Shown here: positions 32,435-34,905 of the stretch, piece after piece | Numbering within the stretch: position 1 is the first letter of the stretch | How the letters are laid out: each line of letters begins with the position of its first letter | NCBI GenBank assembly: GCA_964629965.1 | Contig: CAZVRZ010000050.1 | Span: 1 to 34,905 of the forward strand | DNA length: 34,905 bases | Reading direction: 5' to 3' | Origin: CAZVRZ01 sp964629965 | Lineage (GTDB): Bacteria > Chloroflexota > Anaerolineae > Anaerolineales > UBA4823 | Position numbers and translations under genes: made by a program | Notes under the pieces: model-generated | What the model was told of the DNA's origin: nothing | Databases searched by the model: none | What the model saw: the letters and a program-made list of their open reading frames with translations, nothing else

Positions 32435-32501
32435 GGCAAACTGCGCTAACTTTTGTTAACTCTACTTGAATTCAACCGAAAACGCAATATGGTGAATCTT
32501 G

Positions 32502-33431
32502 TCATGGCATTCCGAACGATGTTTTGAAAAATGTAATCACCCGCTGTGGATATTCTAGCGGCTGGGTGGATAGGCCGCTGCAATGATCTGTGTCCGGGAT
32601 AATCCACTGCTCGGCATGCCGACCAGCGCGGGCCAAAAAGTGCGCTGACTGGCGGGTTTCAAAACCGCCTTCGCTGCGCTCACCGGCAATCAGCAGCAGC
32701 GGGCGCGGCTCTATCATGCTGACGGCGTCCACCAGGGCCATGGGGGGGTGCGCTCCCGAAAAGAGCTTCAGCCCCAACAGAAAAGCAGGGTAAATCTGCA
32801 GGGAGAGCCAATCGTGTAAACTGACCGGTGGGGAAATGTCTCGCAAGGTAGCATAAAAAGGGGCGTCGGCGACTACCGCACGGATACGCGGCTCGAGCGC
32901 GGCAGCCCCCACAGCAATTTCTGCACCGGTAGAACAGCCAAAGGTTCCCAGTCTGCCAGGGTCCACCGCCGGGTCTTGCAGCAGCCTTTCGACCAAAGCT
33001 TTTCCATCGCCCCAATCTGTCCAACCGTAAGCGCGCACCTGGCCGCCGCTCTCACCGACAGAGCGGGGGTCCATCATCAAGACGCCAAAACCGGCCTCAG
33101 CCAGGAACTGCGCGTAAGGCATGACGCTGCGGCGGTCTCCGCCATAACCGGGGAATAGCAGGATTACCGCCCCGTTCTGGGGAGGAATGTACCAGCCCCG
33201 CAAGGCCAGGCCATCATCCGTCTGGACCGTGATGTCTTCGATGCGCAGATTTTCTTTAAGCTGGGCGTCAATCTCCACTGTACTCGGCAGCGGACGGGTT
33301 TGCACCCAGGCCATGGCCACAGGCAGCACAAGATAATAAACCACCAGCGCGGTCAGCAGAAAAAAGCGCAGCAGGTTGAACCAATAGCGCCGGCGTGAGG
33401 TTCTTTGATTAGGATTGGGGGTGGGTTTCAT
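32502..33431 (-). CDS. Membrane-anchored alpha/beta hydrolase
   Basis: A 309-aa serine hydrolase with one N-terminal helix (about residues 19-42) after a basic leader, so the catalytic domain probably faces outward. The fold is shown by VILLFPGYGGDRRS (oxyanion region), LMMDPRSVGESGG, the nucleophile elbow GCSTG (Ser167), and a late DTDHCSG that should hold the catalytic histidine. It resembles the family of peptidase S9- or BEM46-like esterases of unknown substrate. AAAGG lies 7 nt before ATG 33431. The stop is 241 bp before moxR on the same strand; the gene may be monocistronic. No insert of the main element types is evident, though CTG-TACT-CGG occurs at 33278-33287. Confidence 0.9.
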   Translation of the reverse strand: MKPTPNPNQRTSRRRYWFNLLRFFLLTALVVYYLVLPVAMAWVQTRPLPSTVEIDAQLKENLRIEDITVQTDDGLALRGWYIPPQNGAVILLFPGYGGDRRSVMPYAQFLAEAGFGVLMMDPRSVGESGGQVRAYGWTDWGDGKALVERLLQDPAVDPGRLGTFGCSTGAEIAVGAAALEPRIRAVVADAPFYATLRDISPPVSLHDWLSLQIYPAFLLGLKLFSGAHPPMALVDAVSMIEPRPLLLIAGERSEGGFETRQSAHFLARAGRHAEQWIIPDTDHCSGLSTQPLEYPQRVITFFKTSFGMP

Positions 33432-33694
33432 TGCGCGCCTTTCGATGATAATTTTACATCAAGTAGGGGCGAAGCAGGCGTCAGATATAATAAGCTCACG
33501 CTGGTCGAGCCCGAATCTTGTGCAGCAAGATCGTGATCTCCAAGCAAGAAGGTCAATCCAACTGTTCGCTGTGCATCTCCCGCTGTGCATGGCGATGCGC
33601 AGCAAAGCTGTAACCGTATCCATCCGAGTGGCGCTCCCGGTGATCGGGATTAGGTGACCGCCTTCGCCCAGATTACGCACAACATCAAAAAAAT
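33432..33694. other. Gap without a convincing gene
   Basis: A - strand frame from 33707 to 33459 is open for 82 codons but overlaps the end of the lipoprotein gene, has no recognisable domain, and its second half has Cys/Arg-rich composition unlike a folded protein. It may be the remnant of a lost gene. ATGCACAGCG occurs twice close together on that strand. No clear promoter or terminator is seen. Confidence 0.4.
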
Positions 33695-34717
33695 TCATGG
33701 TATCCAATACCGCAAGGGAGTACTCAGGCAGTTTTGAGTGTCAGGTTGAAGATAGATACTATAAAAATCATCGATATCCAATGTCGTCACCTGATCCAAT
33801 TCTTTGTATAGGTTCACATATTCTGCCGGTATGAATAGATTACTCTTGCTTTGAAACAGAACGTTGGGATTGGATTTTTCCGGATCCCAGAGAAAGGAAT
33901 CGAAAGATGTATCTTGAGGGCAAAGTAGCAGATTGTCACCTTGAACAGATGCAATACCTGTATACAGGATTGATATACCAGATAAGCGATAATCCAACAC
34001 CACACCATAATAGATTTGGCCACTTTCGTTTCCTATGCCCGAGGTAAATATTTGGACCGCGTCTGGCTTTCCATAATCATTTAAAATCGCATTAAGCCGA
34101 AACTGTGGGAAAAGCTCATAAATTTCACGACTGTAAATCACGGATATTTCATTACTCATTTGCGCGCCAACACGAATTGCATCAACGACAGGATTAGACG
34201 TTGATCTCAGGACATAAGTTATACCAAATGAGATTCGCCTATCCTGGAGAGGAATTCTCCAATGCAATTCATGTATATTTTTATATTCTTTCGGCAATAT
34301 TCCATTGTCGAGATAATTCCCCTCCACAGTGCTCCAATTCGTATGACCCGGCTGAGCTCCCCACCAGCATGGCAGTTGGCACTCATCGCCTTTCTCCAGA
34401 CGGGTAAGTACAAACTTCCGCTGTTCTTCTGCTGATCGTGTTGGAATAAAAGTAGGTGATAGCGTTGTTGTCGCAGTACTGGTTGGCCTCAGTGAGTTTG
34501 TACTAGAAGGTGTCGAGGATAACCGCACTATCTGCGGGGCAATAGTAATGGTGTTAGGCATCATCGTTGGCTTTTGAGATAATTGAGATGTTGCTGTATC
34601 GGTTATGATTGGCAACGGTAATATAGAGACTATTGGTTTTCTCGAAGAACATCCTGATAGTGTACTCATTAGTAAGATCCCCCCACATATTATCGTAAGC
34701 AAATGTGCCTTTTTCAT
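33695..34717 (-). CDS. Putative lipoprotein of unknown function
   Basis: A 340-aa secreted protein. The start is ATG 34717, giving MKKAHLLTIICGGILLMSTL and then the lipobox LSGC, so it should be lipidated on Cys23 and held at the outer face of the membrane. A Thr/Ser/Pro-rich linker (about 40-100, with TSTATTTLSPT) leads to a domain that begins LEKGDECQLPCWWGAQPGHT. The paired cysteines and tryptophans in CQLPCWWG match a recurring motif of Chloroflexota lipoproteins that I cannot assign to a function. The base composition is visibly more AT-rich than in neighbouring genes, suggesting a different origin. The in-frame extension to 34870 is rejected because it runs through another gene in another frame. 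Confidence 0.85.
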   Translation of the reverse strand: MKKAHLLTIICGGILLMSTLSGCSSRKPIVSILPLPIITDTATSQLSQKPTMMPNTITIAPQIVRLSSTPSSTNSLRPTSTATTTLSPTFIPTRSAEEQRKFVLTRLEKGDECQLPCWWGAQPGHTNWSTVEGNYLDNGILPKEYKNIHELHWRIPLQDRRISFGITYVLRSTSNPVVDAIRVGAQMSNEISVIYSREIYELFPQFRLNAILNDYGKPDAVQIFTSGIGNESGQIYYGVVLDYRLSGISILYTGIASVQGDNLLLCPQDTSFDSFLWDPEKSNPNVLFQSKSNLFIPAEYVNLYKELDQVTTLDIDDFYSIYLQPDTQNCLSTPLRYWIP

Positions 34718-34736
34718 GTGGATGTCCCAGTCATCT

Positions 34737-34905
34737 TTACCTTGTGCCCCCCGCTCCGCTGGCGGCATCCTGGTAGCTAAGGGCGGCATTATTGCTGTCG
34801 TAGTAATAGGCGCGCACGATCCAGCTCCCGGCGCTGTCGTCCGCGTCCAACTCGCCGCGCACCCAGGCATACAGATCGTATTGCGCGCCGGCAGTGACGG
34901 CGATA
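34737..34905 (-). CDS. 3' end of a surface protein (carbohydrate-binding-like beta-sandwich)
   Basis: This frame is open from the right edge to TAA at 34739-34737 and encodes 55 residues: VTAGAQYDLYAWVRGELDAD, then WIVRAYYYDSNN and a terminal SYQDAASGAGGTR. The wording matches beta-sandwich modules of large extracellular, often RHS-type, Chloroflexota proteins. In such modules further strands normally follow the YQDAASG position, so the stop appears to cut the domain short, either as a decayed gene or a recombined end. It is GC-rich, in contrast to the lipoprotein gene 19 bp downstream on the same strand. Confidence 0.65.
   Translation of the reverse strand, partial: IAVTAGAQYDLYAWVRGELDADDSAGSWIVRAYYYDSNNAALSYQDAASGAGGTR

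Noticed and set aside
32435..32501. Terminator after the alpha/beta hydrolase gene
   Set aside because: The only inverted repeat (GCTAAC/GTTAAC) has a mismatch, a short stem and no U-run.
33459..33707. 82-codon - strand reading frame as a gene
   Set aside because: It overlaps the lipoprotein gene end, has no recognisable domain or good ribosome site, and turns Cys/Arg-rich; at most a remnant.
34718..34870. N-terminal extension of the lipoprotein to 34870
   Set aside because: The signal peptide and lipobox begin at 34717, and the upstream DNA encodes a beta-sandwich module in another frame.

Overview
This window looks like part of a chromosome from an uncultured or poorly studied member of the Chloroflexota, probably Anaerolineae-like. 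That is an inference from style rather than a marker gene: GC-rich coding sequence, AT-rich promoters, a multi-GAF histidine kinase, a GH130 enzyme, large von Willebrand A (vWA) proteins beside MoxR/DUF58 genes, and a Thr/Pro-rich lipoprotein next to a surface-protein fragment. I see no rRNA, tRNA, CRISPR array, transposase or phage gene.

Positions 1-6122 are metabolic. They hold the 3' end of a glycyl radical enzyme and a GH130 glycoside phosphorylase/hydrolase on the + strand. On the - strand follow a cysK-cysE cysteine operon with a consensus promoter and a long structured leader, and a fabF-EamA pair with a 4-bp stop/start overlap. A YprB-like exonuclease with TPR-like repeats (6226-7506) faces away from fabF.

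Positions 7574-24057 form one long + strand gene train: a membrane protein with an amidotransferase-like fold, an ABC ATPase and permease, a coiled-coil/Gln-rich membrane protein, MoxR AAA+ ATPase, DUF58 protein, BatA-like vWA protein, a second ABC ATPase and permease, a membrane-tethered SDR epimerase and a 1004-aa double-vWA protein. Several junctions overlap (ATGA, TAATG), so it is probably an operon. The likely theme is a MoxR chaperone acting on vWA/DUF58 partners at the membrane, linked to two ABC exporters. A three-GAF histidine kinase (24148-27201) follows with its own apparently leaderless promoter. On the - strand, reading from 32260 down to 27140, a second cassette runs MoxR, DUF58, DUF4129 membrane protein, histone-deacetylase-like amidohydrolase. 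A membrane-anchored alpha/beta hydrolase, a lipoprotein and the 3' end of a surface beta-sandwich protein close the window.

The most unusual signal is a set of short palindromic or repeated elements inside otherwise intact genes that keep the reading frame open. One family is built of hairpins with a TACC/TACT (GGTA/AGTA) loop, often bounded by GTAGAG-type ends. It is seen in the ABC ATPase, the coiled-coil protein, the double-vWA protein (several times), the histidine kinase and the HDAC, with weaker relatives elsewhere, and adds Ala/Pro/Ser/Thr-rich segments. A second, unrelated element of 45 bp (51 bp shared, 2 mismatches) sits in the DUF58 gene and the epimerase gene in two different reading frames. 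These resemble in concept the protein-coding palindromic elements of Rickettsia, but I recognise neither sequence.
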